Origin: Desulfobulbaceae bacterium
GTDB lineage: Bacteria; Desulfobacterota; Desulfobulbia; Desulfobulbales; Desulfocapsaceae
Assembly: GCA_027067035.1 (NCBI GenBank)
Contig: JAMOMO010000363.1
Location: 1-7,873, forward strand
Length of the DNA stretch: 7,873 bases
Reading direction: 5' to 3'
Made by a program: the position numbers and the translations under genes. The notes below the pieces were generated by a model. The model had not been told where the DNA came from and searched no databases. It was given only the letters and a program-made list of their open reading frames with translations. Positions 1-5,803 of this stretch are shown one piece after another. How positions within the stretch are numbered: the first letter of the stretch is position 1; each line of letters opens with the position of its first letter.

Positions 1-2
1 CG

Positions 3-236
3 CAGTTAGTTTCGGATTCGGGGGAGGAGCAGAACCACTTTCAGGAATTCATTATGATTAACGGAGCAGGACGGATAGCCACAGCAGAACCACCCTTTGC
101 CCAGATCAGGCACATTATGGGACTGAACAGATTCAGCCTTCGTGGTAAACGAAAGGTGAATAGCCAGTGGCTGCTCTTCTGCACGGTATACAATCTGAAG
201 CGATTGAATAATTGTACGCAGGTAATGGTAACATAA
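3..236 (+). CDS. IS1182-type DDE transposase, C-terminal fragment (5' end outside window)
   Basis: The reading frame is open from the first bases of the window to a TAA at 234-236 and gives 77 residues. They contain the C-terminal signature of IS1182-like (DDE_Tnp_1 class) transposases: an A-E-P-P-F-A-Q-I-R stretch, then G-L-x-R-F-x-L-R-G, then K-V-x-x-Q-W-L-L-F-C and a final Y-N-L-K-R-L. In this family the glutamate of the E-P-x-F motif is taken as the last acidic residue of the catalytic triad, and the G-L-x-R-F-x-L-R-G segment follows it closely. The protein would cut and join the ends of its own insertion sequence. The rest of the gene should lie upstream of position 1. The visible part has no frameshift or internal stop, so I cannot say whether the element is intact or broken. 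The transposase call is solid; the IS1182 family assignment rests on motif memory only. Confidence 0.75.
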   Translation, partial: QLVSDSGEEQNHFQEFIMINGAGRIATAEPPFAQIRHIMGLNRFSLRGKRKVNSQWLLFCTVYNLKRLNNCTQVMVT

Positions 237-323
237 AGCAAAACCGGTAGACAGGAGCCCAATATCGAAGCTTGGAATTGTTAAATTAGGGGTTCTAGCT
301 GCAAAAACATTAAAATGACTATT

Positions 324-385
324 GAGGCTGTGAAAAATTTATGGAAATGATGGTTTTCGTCTGGAAAAGGGATTTTTCTACAGAC
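324..385. repeat. Imperfect inverted repeat resembling insertion-sequence ends
   Basis: GAGGCTGTGAAAAAT at 324-338 faces ATTTTTCTACAGACTC at 370-385. The reverse complement of the right arm is GAGTCTGTAGAAAAAT, which differs from the left arm by one substitution, one changed base near the middle and one inserted base. The arms are separated by 31 bp. A second short pair, GAGGCT (324-329) and AGCCTC (391-396), overlaps it. Either this is a terminal plus subterminal repeat of the insertion sequence to the left, or the two ends of a tiny 62-bp non-coding element. Confidence 0.5.
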
Positions 386-412
386 TCGTTAGCCTCCGAA
401 AATAATACTGCG

Positions 413-441
413 TTGACATTAAGAATTCAAAAAGGTATACT
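413..441 (+). promoter_or_regulatory. Sigma70 promoter of the toxin-antitoxin operon
   Basis: TTGACA (413-418, perfect -35), a 17-bp spacer, then TATACT (436-441, five of six matches to the -10). Transcription would start near 448, about 36 nt before the antitoxin ATG. The -10 is embedded in the palindrome GTATAC (435-440), followed at once by TCTAGA (441-446) and CTAG (451-454). Short palindromes over the -10 are where Phd/YefM antitoxins usually bind to repress their own operon, so this cluster is a candidate operator; that part is inference. Confidence 0.75.
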
Positions 442-483
442 CTAGACAGACTAGCTGAACTAAACCATTCGAGGGGTGTTACC

Positions 484-738
484 ATGATAGAAAACCATTG
501 GCAGCTTCAAGAAGCAAAGAATAAATTCAGTCATTTAGTTGATAAAGCACAACATAAAGGCCCTCAAGTTGTTACCAAGCATGGCAAAGATGCTGTTGTT
601 GTGCTTTCAATTGAAGAATACAGAAAGTTAATAAAACCCAAGAAGAACTTGGTGGCTTTTTTCCAAAGCTCTCCTCTTGCAAATACTAAGTTAGATTTAA
701 ATAGAAGCAAAGAACTGCCAAGAGACATTGAGCTATGA
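484..738 (+). CDS. Type II antitoxin, Phd/YefM family
   Basis: This 84-residue protein has the usual Phd/YefM size and layout. Residues 6-50 read W-Q-L-Q-E-A-K-N-K-F-S-H-L-V, then P-Q-V-V-T-K-H-G-K-D-A-V-V-V-L-S-x-E-E-Y-R-K-L, the N-terminal DNA-binding and dimerisation fold of the family. The C-terminal third (F-x-x-S-P-L, then L-x-L-x-R and an acidic D-I-E-L end) matches the flexible tail that wraps the partner toxin. A GAGGGG ribosome binding site at 471-476 sits 7 nt before the ATG, behind a strong sigma70 promoter. Its TGA overlaps the toxin ATG by 4 bp (ATGA at 735-738), which implies translational coupling and antitoxin-first synthesis. It should neutralise the PIN toxin and repress its own promoter, with the complex repressing more tightly. 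The gene is more AT-rich than the region beyond 1681, consistent with horizontal acquisition. Confidence 0.92.
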   Translation: MIENHWQLQEAKNKFSHLVDKAQHKGPQVVTKHGKDAVVVLSIEEYRKLIKPKKNLVAFFQSSPLANTKLDLNRSKELPRDIEL

Positions 739-1151
739 AATACTTACTAGATACCTGTGTCCTTTCAGAATTAATTAAGAAAACCCCCAGTCCCAAAGTC
801 ATCAAATGGGTTTCAAAAGTTGATGAAAACAATCTGTTTCTTAGTGTTCTAACTATTGGGGAGATCCACAAAGGTATTGAGAAACTACCTGAAAGTAAAA
901 AGAAAGACAAATTACACCAATGGGTAAATTATGACCTCAAAGAAAGGTTCAGGAATCGAACAATTGACTTTGATCTTAAAACTGCAACCGTTTGGGGACA
1001 AATACAAGCTCATTCAGAATTATCAGGAAAAGCTATGCCTGCAATAGATGGTCAGATTGTTGCCACTGGAATTTCTTATGATCTCACTGTTGTAACAAGA
1101 AATATAAAAGACATGGAAATAAGTGGCGCAATTTTGCATAACCCTTGGTAA
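735..1151 (+). CDS. Type II toxin, VapC-like PIN-domain ribonuclease
   Basis: This 138-residue protein spans one full PIN domain, the normal VapC length. The four conserved acidic positions are visible: D6 in Y-L-L-D-T-C-V-L-S-E, E43 in L-T-I-G-E-I-H-K-G-I, D105 in A-I-D-G-Q-I-V-A-T, and D126 in V-T-R-N-I-K-D-M-E. In this family they bind Mg2+ or Mn2+ and cleave RNA, commonly tRNA or a rRNA loop; the target here cannot be read from sequence. The C-terminus G-A-x-x-x-N-P-W is also typical. The ATG lies inside the antitoxin's 3' end (4-bp ATGA overlap), so translation is coupled and no separate ribosome site is needed. All catalytic residues are present and the frame is intact, so it is probably active. 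The Phd-type antitoxin rather than a VapB/AbrB or RHH one is a common alternative pairing for PIN toxins. Confidence 0.93.
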   Translation: MKYLLDTCVLSELIKKTPSPKVIKWVSKVDENNLFLSVLTIGEIHKGIEKLPESKKKDKLHQWVNYDLKERFRNRTIDFDLKTATVWGQIQAHSELSGKAMPAIDGQIVATGISYDLTVVTRNIKDMEISGAILHNPW

Positions 1152-1162
1152 AATATCCATAA

Positions 1163-1294
1163 ATCCAAGAATACGCAAAATCAGCGGAATCCGGGGACAC
1201 AATACCATTTACTCAAGAAGATTACCGACCATGGAAACTGGCAGAAAGGCTAAAAAGAGAAAAAGATTATTATAATGTTCGTCCTCCAAGGTGA
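1163..1294 (+). pseudogene. Possible gene remnant, open frame without a start, ended by TGA
   Basis: The frame between TAA (1160-1162) and TGA (1292-1294) is open for 43 codons. Its second half has protein-like composition: P-F-T-Q-E-D-Y-R-P-W-K-L-A-E-R-L-K-R-E-K-D-Y-Y-N-V. It has no ATG, GTG or TTG start. After the TGA the same frame continues into the 57-residue reading frame at 1298-1471. This could be an old coding sequence cut by a nonsense mutation, or chance. I do not recognise the family. Confidence 0.25.
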
Positions 1295-1297
1295 GAA

Positions 1298-1471
1298 ATG
1301 AATATAGAGCGCCTCTCGTTTACTCTTCTCTACTTTGTAATGAGATACGAAAAAGGGCCTTTATATGGTTCTGCAACAATTTTTAAAGTTGATGGAAAGG
1401 AAATAATCACCACCTTTAACTTTCATACAGACATAAAGCAAATCATCCCGCTGGAGATTATTTTTGATTGA
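1298..1471 (+). CDS. Small hypothetical protein, 57 residues, possibly a remnant
   Basis: ATG at 1298 is preceded by AAGGTGAG (1288-1295), a fair ribosome binding site but placed very close to the start. The product is rich in beta-type residues, with a short hydrophobic start (L-S-F-T-L-L-Y-F-V-M), then R-Y-E-K-G-P-L-Y-G and F-K-V-D-G-K-E-I-I-T-T-F. It has no signal peptide or domain I recognise. The TGA stop overlaps a TTG at 1468 that opens a 21-codon frame. The region directly upstream is open in the same frame except for a TGA at 1292-1294, so this may be the 3' half of a broken gene rather than a real small gene. It follows the toxin gene on the same strand with no visible terminator between, so it may be co-transcribed. 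Function unknown. Confidence 0.3.
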   Translation: MNIERLSFTLLYFVMRYEKGPLYGSATIFKVDGKEIITTFNFHTDIKQIIPLEIIFD

Positions 1472-1580
1472 AAAAACGAATAACCATTGAGGACTACGAA
1501 GAAAAACAGCACCATATCCTGAGAATACTTTGAATCACAGCAATCTCAGCTGAGTCACTTGCGGGAAGGAGCTGTCTGAT

Positions 1581-1620
1581 GGGAACCCATCTACGGCCTG
1601 ACAACGGTAGATGGGTTCCC
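1581..1620. repeat. Perfect 14-bp inverted repeat, hairpin beyond the kinase gene
   Basis: GGGAACCCATCTAC (1581-1594) pairs perfectly with GTAGATGGGTTCCC (1607-1620) around a 12-nt loop. A T-G wobble and an A-T pair extend it to 1579-1622. It lies about 60 nt past the kinase stop in the direction of that operon's transcription. It could act as a 3' end or mRNA-stabilising structure, but neither side has a T-run, so it is not a classical intrinsic terminator. The string GATGGGT recurs just outside, at 1624-1630. Confidence 0.7.
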
Positions 1621-1680
1621 GTGGATGGGTGTATCGTCTCCTGGAATGGACTCGGCGGAGTTTTATCTTTGCCACCTGTA

Positions 1681-4605
1681 TTACCTGAGGATTAAAGAAA
1701 TGGCATCACTGAGCTGTTTCAAATCAAAGGGTTTGGTGATGGCGGTACGAAATCCATATCGTGAATAGTTGGCCATTACCGGATCGTTTGAATAACCACT
1801 TGCCACAATCAGTTGAGCGTCGGGGGCAATTTTGAGGAGTTTCTCCGCCGTTTCCTGGCCACCCATCCCGCCCGGTATTGTCAGGTCCATTATCACGATA
1901 TCAACCGGAGTGCCGTTATCCTGCAATTCCTGATATTTATTTATCGCATGGGCACCGTCCTCCACCAGAACAGCTTCGTGACCGAGAACTGAAAGCTGCA
2001 GTGCTGCAACATCCAGAAGCATCTTCTCATCATCCATGATCATTATTCTGGCTGATTTTGTGGCCGGTACCTCCTCTGCTTTCTCCGTAAGTACGGCACT
2101 CTCCATATGAGAACGTATGGCAGGGAGATATATTGTGAATGTCGTGCCCTTACCGATGGAGGATGAAACCGTAATGTGTCCTTCATGTTTGTTAATGATG
2201 GAATGACAGATTGCCAGCCCGAGGCCGCTTCCCGTCTGTTTCGTGGTAAAGTAGGGATCAAATATTTTTTCCAGGATATCTTTGGGGATGCCAATCCCTG
2301 TATCCTGAATGGAAATGCGGACAAAATCACCCGAATCAACGCTGAGGAGTGTCTCTGATGCGGTATCTTCGACGTTCTCGCATCTGATTATGATACTTCC
2401 ACCCTCCGGCATAGCATGTTTGGCATTAATGGTGATGTTCTGAATAACCTGGCCGATTTGCCCACTGTCCACGTCAACCATCCATAGATCATCGGGGAAT
2501 GAGAAATTACAGACAATTTTGCTGCCATGCAGGACAAAGTTTGCAGATTCAGTGACCATGTCGGAAAGAGATGTCAGCTCCCTGACCGGTTCACCTCCCT
2601 TTGAAAAGGTGAGGAGCTGTCCGGTGAGCTTGGTGGCGCGTTTTGTAGCCTTTTCAGCGTCAGCCAGCAGGGAGGCTGTTCGTGTGTCCTCTTCTGCTAT
2701 CCGATACCCGGCCAGCTCAATGTTTCCGAGGATGGCTGAGAGAATATTATTAAAATCATGGGCTATTCCCCCGGCAAGTACTCCGATGGATTCCAGCTTC
2801 CGTGTCTTGAGCAGTTCTTCTTCCAGCATCTTCTCATGGGTGACATCCCGAAAGACAAGGACAACACCCACTATGTTACTCTCCTTGTCCCTGATGGGAG
2901 CCCCGCTGTCGGCAATGGATCGTACTTTGCCGTCTTTTGCTATGAGAGCGGTATGGTTGGCAAGGCCGATGATTCTCCCCAGGCGCATAACACGCTGCAC
3001 CGGGCTGATACATTTTTTACCGGTTTTCTCATTTATAATATTAAAAACTTCTGTTGATGGAAGCCCCTGTGCCTCTTCATTGGTCCACCCGCAGAGATCT
3101 TCCGCCACTTTGTTCAGAAAAAGAATCTGTCCCTCCACATCGGTTGTGATAACACCGTCGCCAATGGACTGGAGGGTGACGTTCAGCCGTTCTTTTTCGG
3201 CCTGAAGAGCTTTTTCGGCCTTTTTTCTGGCACTGATGTCAGTGGCGATTTCCATGCGTACCATTCTGCTGTCAGTCCACTGAATGGCCTGATCACGACA
3301 TTCAAACCACTGTCCGGTTTTGCCATCCTGATATTCCCAGATATGTACGCCGGTCGCCTTACCGCTGGCGTCAATGAGCAGCGGGTTGGTGCAGTAATCA
3401 CATGGCGTATCCATTCCCTTTTGCAGTGCCAGGTAGCATTTTCTGCCCAGAATATCATCACCGAAGGATTGTATTCCATAACTGTTCACAAAAAGAAGTT
3501 CATGGGTGTTCATGTCTGCAACATATACCAGGGCATCCAGACTGTTCAGGACGGCCTGAAAACGCTCAGCCGTGAGAGAAATCTCCTTGTCCCTTGATTT
3601 GATCGCTTTGATGATGGTGTCAAATTCCAGTATACCTCCTGACATCAGTGGGGAAATGCTGAGCTTTACCTGCGGCGTGGAGCTCTCCAGTGCTGAAACA
3701 ATATTGTTGATAGGGGTGGAAAAATATCTGTTGAAAACAACTCTGAAGATGAAAAAGAACAACACAAATAAAAGAAGGAGAAACAGAAGCTGCTTCACGA
3801 AGATATTTTTGATTACCTTGGTCATCACCGTGGTGGGAATACAGTAGTACATGATCCAGTTAGCCGGTTCCGTGAATCGTTCACTGTAGGCGATATATTT
3901 TCTCCCTTCATAGACAAAGGAGAAGAATCCCCCTTTGTCCGGCTTGGAAACCTCTTTCATGTCAAATGCAAGGTTGTGCCGGGTCTCCACCAGAACCTGG
4001 TTTGGGTGGTAGATGGTTCTGCCATTGGTGGAGAGTACGAAAAAGAGTTCACCGGGGTATAGTTTTCCCTTTTTAAAACTGCTCATGAACTGGGTGATGG
4101 CCGAGAGGCTTCGTTCCACGACGAGGAGATAGTTATCCTTGAGTGGGTATTGGATGGTTACAACTGAACGATTTGTTAAAATTGACTGATAATGATGCAT
4201 TACCTGTCTGTCAGGGCTGGATTCCTTTGAGACCATACAGCTGAAATCGAGACCTTTGAAACTGCTGTATGGCTCTGAAATTGAGATAACTGTCCCCTGG
4301 GGGTCCAGGACATAAAAGACATCTCCATGGAGTTCGAATACGTGTGAGCTCTCCAGCTGGGAGAGCAGGGCGTCCTGTTCCGGGTAGGCCTGGAGCACGG
4401 TGTGCACCATGACATCGGTTTGAAACAGAACTTCTTTGATAAGCGTTCTTGCCACATTTATGCGGGCTCGGACAACTGTGCTGTACTCTGCTTTTGTCTC
4501 CCGGTACTCATTGATTCCAGTCAGCAGAAAAACAATGCAAAATAAACTGGTTGCAACGAGACAAAGGATCTGGTTGATTTTCTTCTGCAGTGTCTGGGGG
4601 GCCAC
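1681..4605 (-). CDS. Hybrid sensor histidine kinase: Cache-like sensor, two PAS, HisKA, HATPase, receiver
   Basis: This 974-residue inner-membrane protein has a first transmembrane helix at 12-30, then a periplasmic double-Cache-like region (about 31-262; lobes with F-Y-V-L-D-P-Q-G at 97-104 and F-F-V-L-S-T-N-G-R-x-I-Y-H-P at 188-201). A second helix follows at about 267-291 with a HAMP-like linker. PAS1 (346-460) carries C390, C402 and C405; PAS2 is at about 466-590. HisKA has phospho-acceptor H616 in G-G-I-A-H-D-F-N-N, and the ATPase has N727, D-T-G-I-G-I-P (768-774) and G-S-G-L-G-L-A (792-798). The receiver (852-974) has D858/D859, acceptor D907 and K958. All key residues are present, so autophosphorylation and internal phosphotransfer to D907 are expected. 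There is no output domain, so a partner regulator or phosphotransfer protein is needed. The start is GTG, directly after the upstream stop; the next Met is residue 65, which would lose the first helix. The ligand is probably delivered by the co-transcribed binding protein. Confidence 0.93.
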   Translation of the reverse strand: MAPQTLQKKINQILCLVATSLFCIVFLLTGINEYRETKAEYSTVVRARINVARTLIKEVLFQTDVMVHTVLQAYPEQDALLSQLESSHVFELHGDVFYVLDPQGTVISISEPYSSFKGLDFSCMVSKESSPDRQVMHHYQSILTNRSVVTIQYPLKDNYLLVVERSLSAITQFMSSFKKGKLYPGELFFVLSTNGRTIYHPNQVLVETRHNLAFDMKEVSKPDKGGFFSFVYEGRKYIAYSERFTEPANWIMYYCIPTTVMTKVIKNIFVKQLLFLLLLFVLFFFIFRVVFNRYFSTPINNIVSALESSTPQVKLSISPLMSGGILEFDTIIKAIKSRDKEISLTAERFQAVLNSLDALVYVADMNTHELLFVNSYGIQSFGDDILGRKCYLALQKGMDTPCDYCTNPLLIDASGKATGVHIWEYQDGKTGQWFECRDQAIQWTDSRMVRMEIATDISARKKAEKALQAEKERLNVTLQSIGDGVITTDVEGQILFLNKVAEDLCGWTNEEAQGLPSTEVFNIINEKTGKKCISPVQRVMRLGRIIGLANHTALIAKDGKVRSIADSGAPIRDKESNIVGVVLVFRDVTHEKMLEEELLKTRKLESIGVLAGGIAHDFNNILSAILGNIELAGYRIAEEDTRTASLLADAEKATKRATKLTGQLLTFSKGGEPVRELTSLSDMVTESANFVLHGSKIVCNFSFPDDLWMVDVDSGQIGQVIQNITINAKHAMPEGGSIIIRCENVEDTASETLLSVDSGDFVRISIQDTGIGIPKDILEKIFDPYFTTKQTGSGLGLAICHSIINKHEGHITVSSSIGKGTTFTIYLPAIRSHMESAVLTEKAEEVPATKSARIMIMDDEKMLLDVAALQLSVLGHEAVLVEDGAHAINKYQELQDNGTPVDIVIMDLTIPGGMGGQETAEKLLKIAPDAQLIVASGYSNDPVMANYSRYGFRTAITKPFDLKQLSDAISLILR

Positions 4606-5724
4606 TTATATTTCACCCATGTTTCGAAATTGATTGTCATGCACCACTACTTCATAAACCGGTCGTATCACATCACCGAACTGGTCAAATTTTACGTGCC
4701 CCATGAGGGTGTTGTATTCTCCAGCCAATAATGCCGCCTTGAGTTCCCTGCTGTCAATGTTCCTGCATCGCTCCAGGGCATCGGCCAGAATCATGACCAG
4801 CTCATAGGCCCGTGTGGATCTGGCAGAGGCCTTTTTGTGAAATTTCTTTTCCATTTCCCTCGCGAATTCGAGATATTCCGGCCTGGTATTATCCGGCCCG
4901 ATAAAAGTGATGATGCTGAGCCCGTTGGCACTGGCCCCGGCATGACGCAACAGCCCTGGTGTCTGTGTCCATATGGTTCCAATACGGTTGCCGGTGTAGC
5001 CGGCCGCCTCGATTTTCTGTAAGGCAACACTGGTCATGCTCGCTTCAGTCAGAAAAATAACCGCATCCGGTTGCGGCTCGAGCATTTCAGTGATGATGCG
5101 ATCCCAGTCAGCAGGTTTTTTGGAGTTGAACTCCACCTCGGTGACTGCTCCATCAAAATGTTTTTTTACATTGTTTGCGTAATCCTGAACAAAAGCCGTA
5201 TTTGCCATATCTTTGAGAAATGCAGCAGAGCGGGCCTTCTTTTTCTTGAGAAGTGCGGCCATTTTCCTGCCAAAAAGTGAACAATCCACTCCGGTTCGGA
5301 GGAACAGGTCATCTTTTCCACTTAATTGAGTGGATGCCGAGTAGGCAGTGATAAGCAATGTGTCATTGGAGGTGACAAAGGGATATGCCTTGATGGTGTT
5401 TGATGAGAGACTGTGGCCGATGATGGCGACAACACCTTCATCGATGAGTGACTGATCAGCTGTTTGTATGCCTGTGTCACTGTTCTGGTCGTCACGAATA
5501 AGCAGTTTCAGAGGGCGCCCGTTAATTCCTCCAAAGGTGTTGATCTTTTCAATGGCCAGAAGTGCACCGTCACGGATATGTTCACCGGCTTCTCCGCCCC
5601 GTCCACTGAGATTGATTGACAGGCCTATTTTTATGGGAACCACCGGCTGATTGCATCCGGCGGGAACAATCAGCAGGAAGAGAAGAACAGGTAAAATATA
5701 CTGAAGATGTGAGGGGGTCTTCAT
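4606..5724 (-). CDS. ABC-type solute-binding lipoprotein, branched-chain amino acid class (Peripla_BP_6)
   Basis: This 372-residue protein begins with a lipoprotein-type signal: basic M-K-T, a hydrophobic core L-P-V-L-L-F-L-L-I-V, then P-A-G-C with C24 as the likely lipidated residue (P at -3 is unusual). The mature part follows the LivJ-like type I fold: I-K-I-G-L-S-I-N-L-S-G (31-41), G-A-x-L-A-I-E-K-I-N-x-x-G-G-I-N-G-R (53-70), L-L-I-R-D-D, and I-I-G-H-S-L-S-S-N-T (101-110) at the ligand cleft. The A-Y-E-L motif (306-309) lies in the second lobe. No permease or ATPase is nearby; the next gene, in the same frame and separated only by this gene's TAA, is a membrane sensor kinase. I infer a sensory co-receptor role, comparable in principle to LuxP/LuxQ or TorT/TorS, rather than transport. 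Ligand unknown, an amino acid or similar small molecule. The start is set by AAGGAG at 5732-5737; an ATG 7 codons upstream (5743-5745) lacks a ribosome site. Confidence 0.9.
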   Translation of the reverse strand: MKTPSHLQYILPVLLFLLIVPAGCNQPVVPIKIGLSINLSGRGGEAGEHIRDGALLAIEKINTFGGINGRPLKLLIRDDQNSDTGIQTADQSLIDEGVVAIIGHSLSSNTIKAYPFVTSNDTLLITAYSASTQLSGKDDLFLRTGVDCSLFGRKMAALLKKKKARSAAFLKDMANTAFVQDYANNVKKHFDGAVTEVEFNSKKPADWDRIITEMLEPQPDAVIFLTEASMTSVALQKIEAAGYTGNRIGTIWTQTPGLLRHAGASANGLSIITFIGPDNTRPEYLEFAREMEKKFHKKASARSTRAYELVMILADALERCRNIDSRELKAALLAGEYNTLMGHVKFDQFGDVIRPVYEVVVHDNQFRNMGEI

Positions 5725-5731
5725 GGCATAG

Positions 5732-5737
5732 CTCCTT
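5732..5737 (-). promoter_or_regulatory. Ribosome binding site that fixes the binding-protein start
   Basis: On the minus strand AAGGAG ends 7 nt before the ATG at 5722-5724, while no such site precedes the upstream in-frame ATG at 5743-5745. Starting at 5724 also puts a clean M-K-T signal sequence at the N-terminus. Confidence 0.8.
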
Positions 5738-5803
5738 CCAGCCATTGCTGGATTAGCAGTGTCGGGCCCTGGGAAAAATATGGCTGTTGTTTTGAATCCA
5801 TGG

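Larger units (their letters stand above)
1..396 (+). mobile_element. Right-hand part of an insertion sequence, boundary approximate
   Basis: The transposase 3' end is followed by about 150 bp without a gene, ending in TTTTTCTACAGACTC (371-385). That string resembles the terminal inverted repeats (GAGGCTGTTGAAAAA type) that I associate with IS1182-like elements. The exact outer end is uncertain because the matching left end is outside the window and no target duplication can be tested. I place the boundary somewhere between 385 and 396. The toxin-antitoxin promoter starts only about 20 bp beyond it. Confidence 0.45.
1152..1680. other. Gene-poor AT-rich tail of the accessory region
   Basis: No convincing full-length gene lies between the toxin stop and the kinase stop. 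The stretch holds a reading frame interrupted by a stop (1163-1471) and a conserved-looking string GGAATCCGGGGACACAATAC at 1186-1205. It also has a perfect 10-bp palindrome CTCAGCTGAG at 1545-1554 and a strong hairpin at 1581-1620. I read it as a scar of older insertions between the toxin-antitoxin island and the conserved kinase operon. Confidence 0.5.

Noticed and set aside
41..262. 73-residue reading frame on the minus strand
   Set aside because: It lies opposite the transposase fragment, whose plus-strand frame shows a clear family signature.
1023..1208. 61-residue minus-strand frame overlapping the toxin 3' end
   Set aside because: Shadow of the toxin gene; its start falls inside the possible repeat-family string.
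1468..1533. 21-codon frame (TTG start, M-K-K-R-I-T-I-E-D-Y-E) overlapping the stop of the 57-residue frame
   Set aside because: The start resembles the beginning of some HigA-like antitoxins, but it is far too short, has a poor ribosome site, and nothing downstream continues it.
2519..3205. 228-residue plus-strand reading frame inside the kinase gene
   Set aside because: Serine- and arginine-rich antisense shadow of the PAS2/HisKA coding region; no domain signature and no credible ribosome site.
5722..5745. Upstream ATG (5743-5745) as start of the binding protein
   Set aside because: No ribosome site precedes it, whereas AAGGAG lies 7 nt before the ATG at 5722-5724, which also gives a normal signal sequence.
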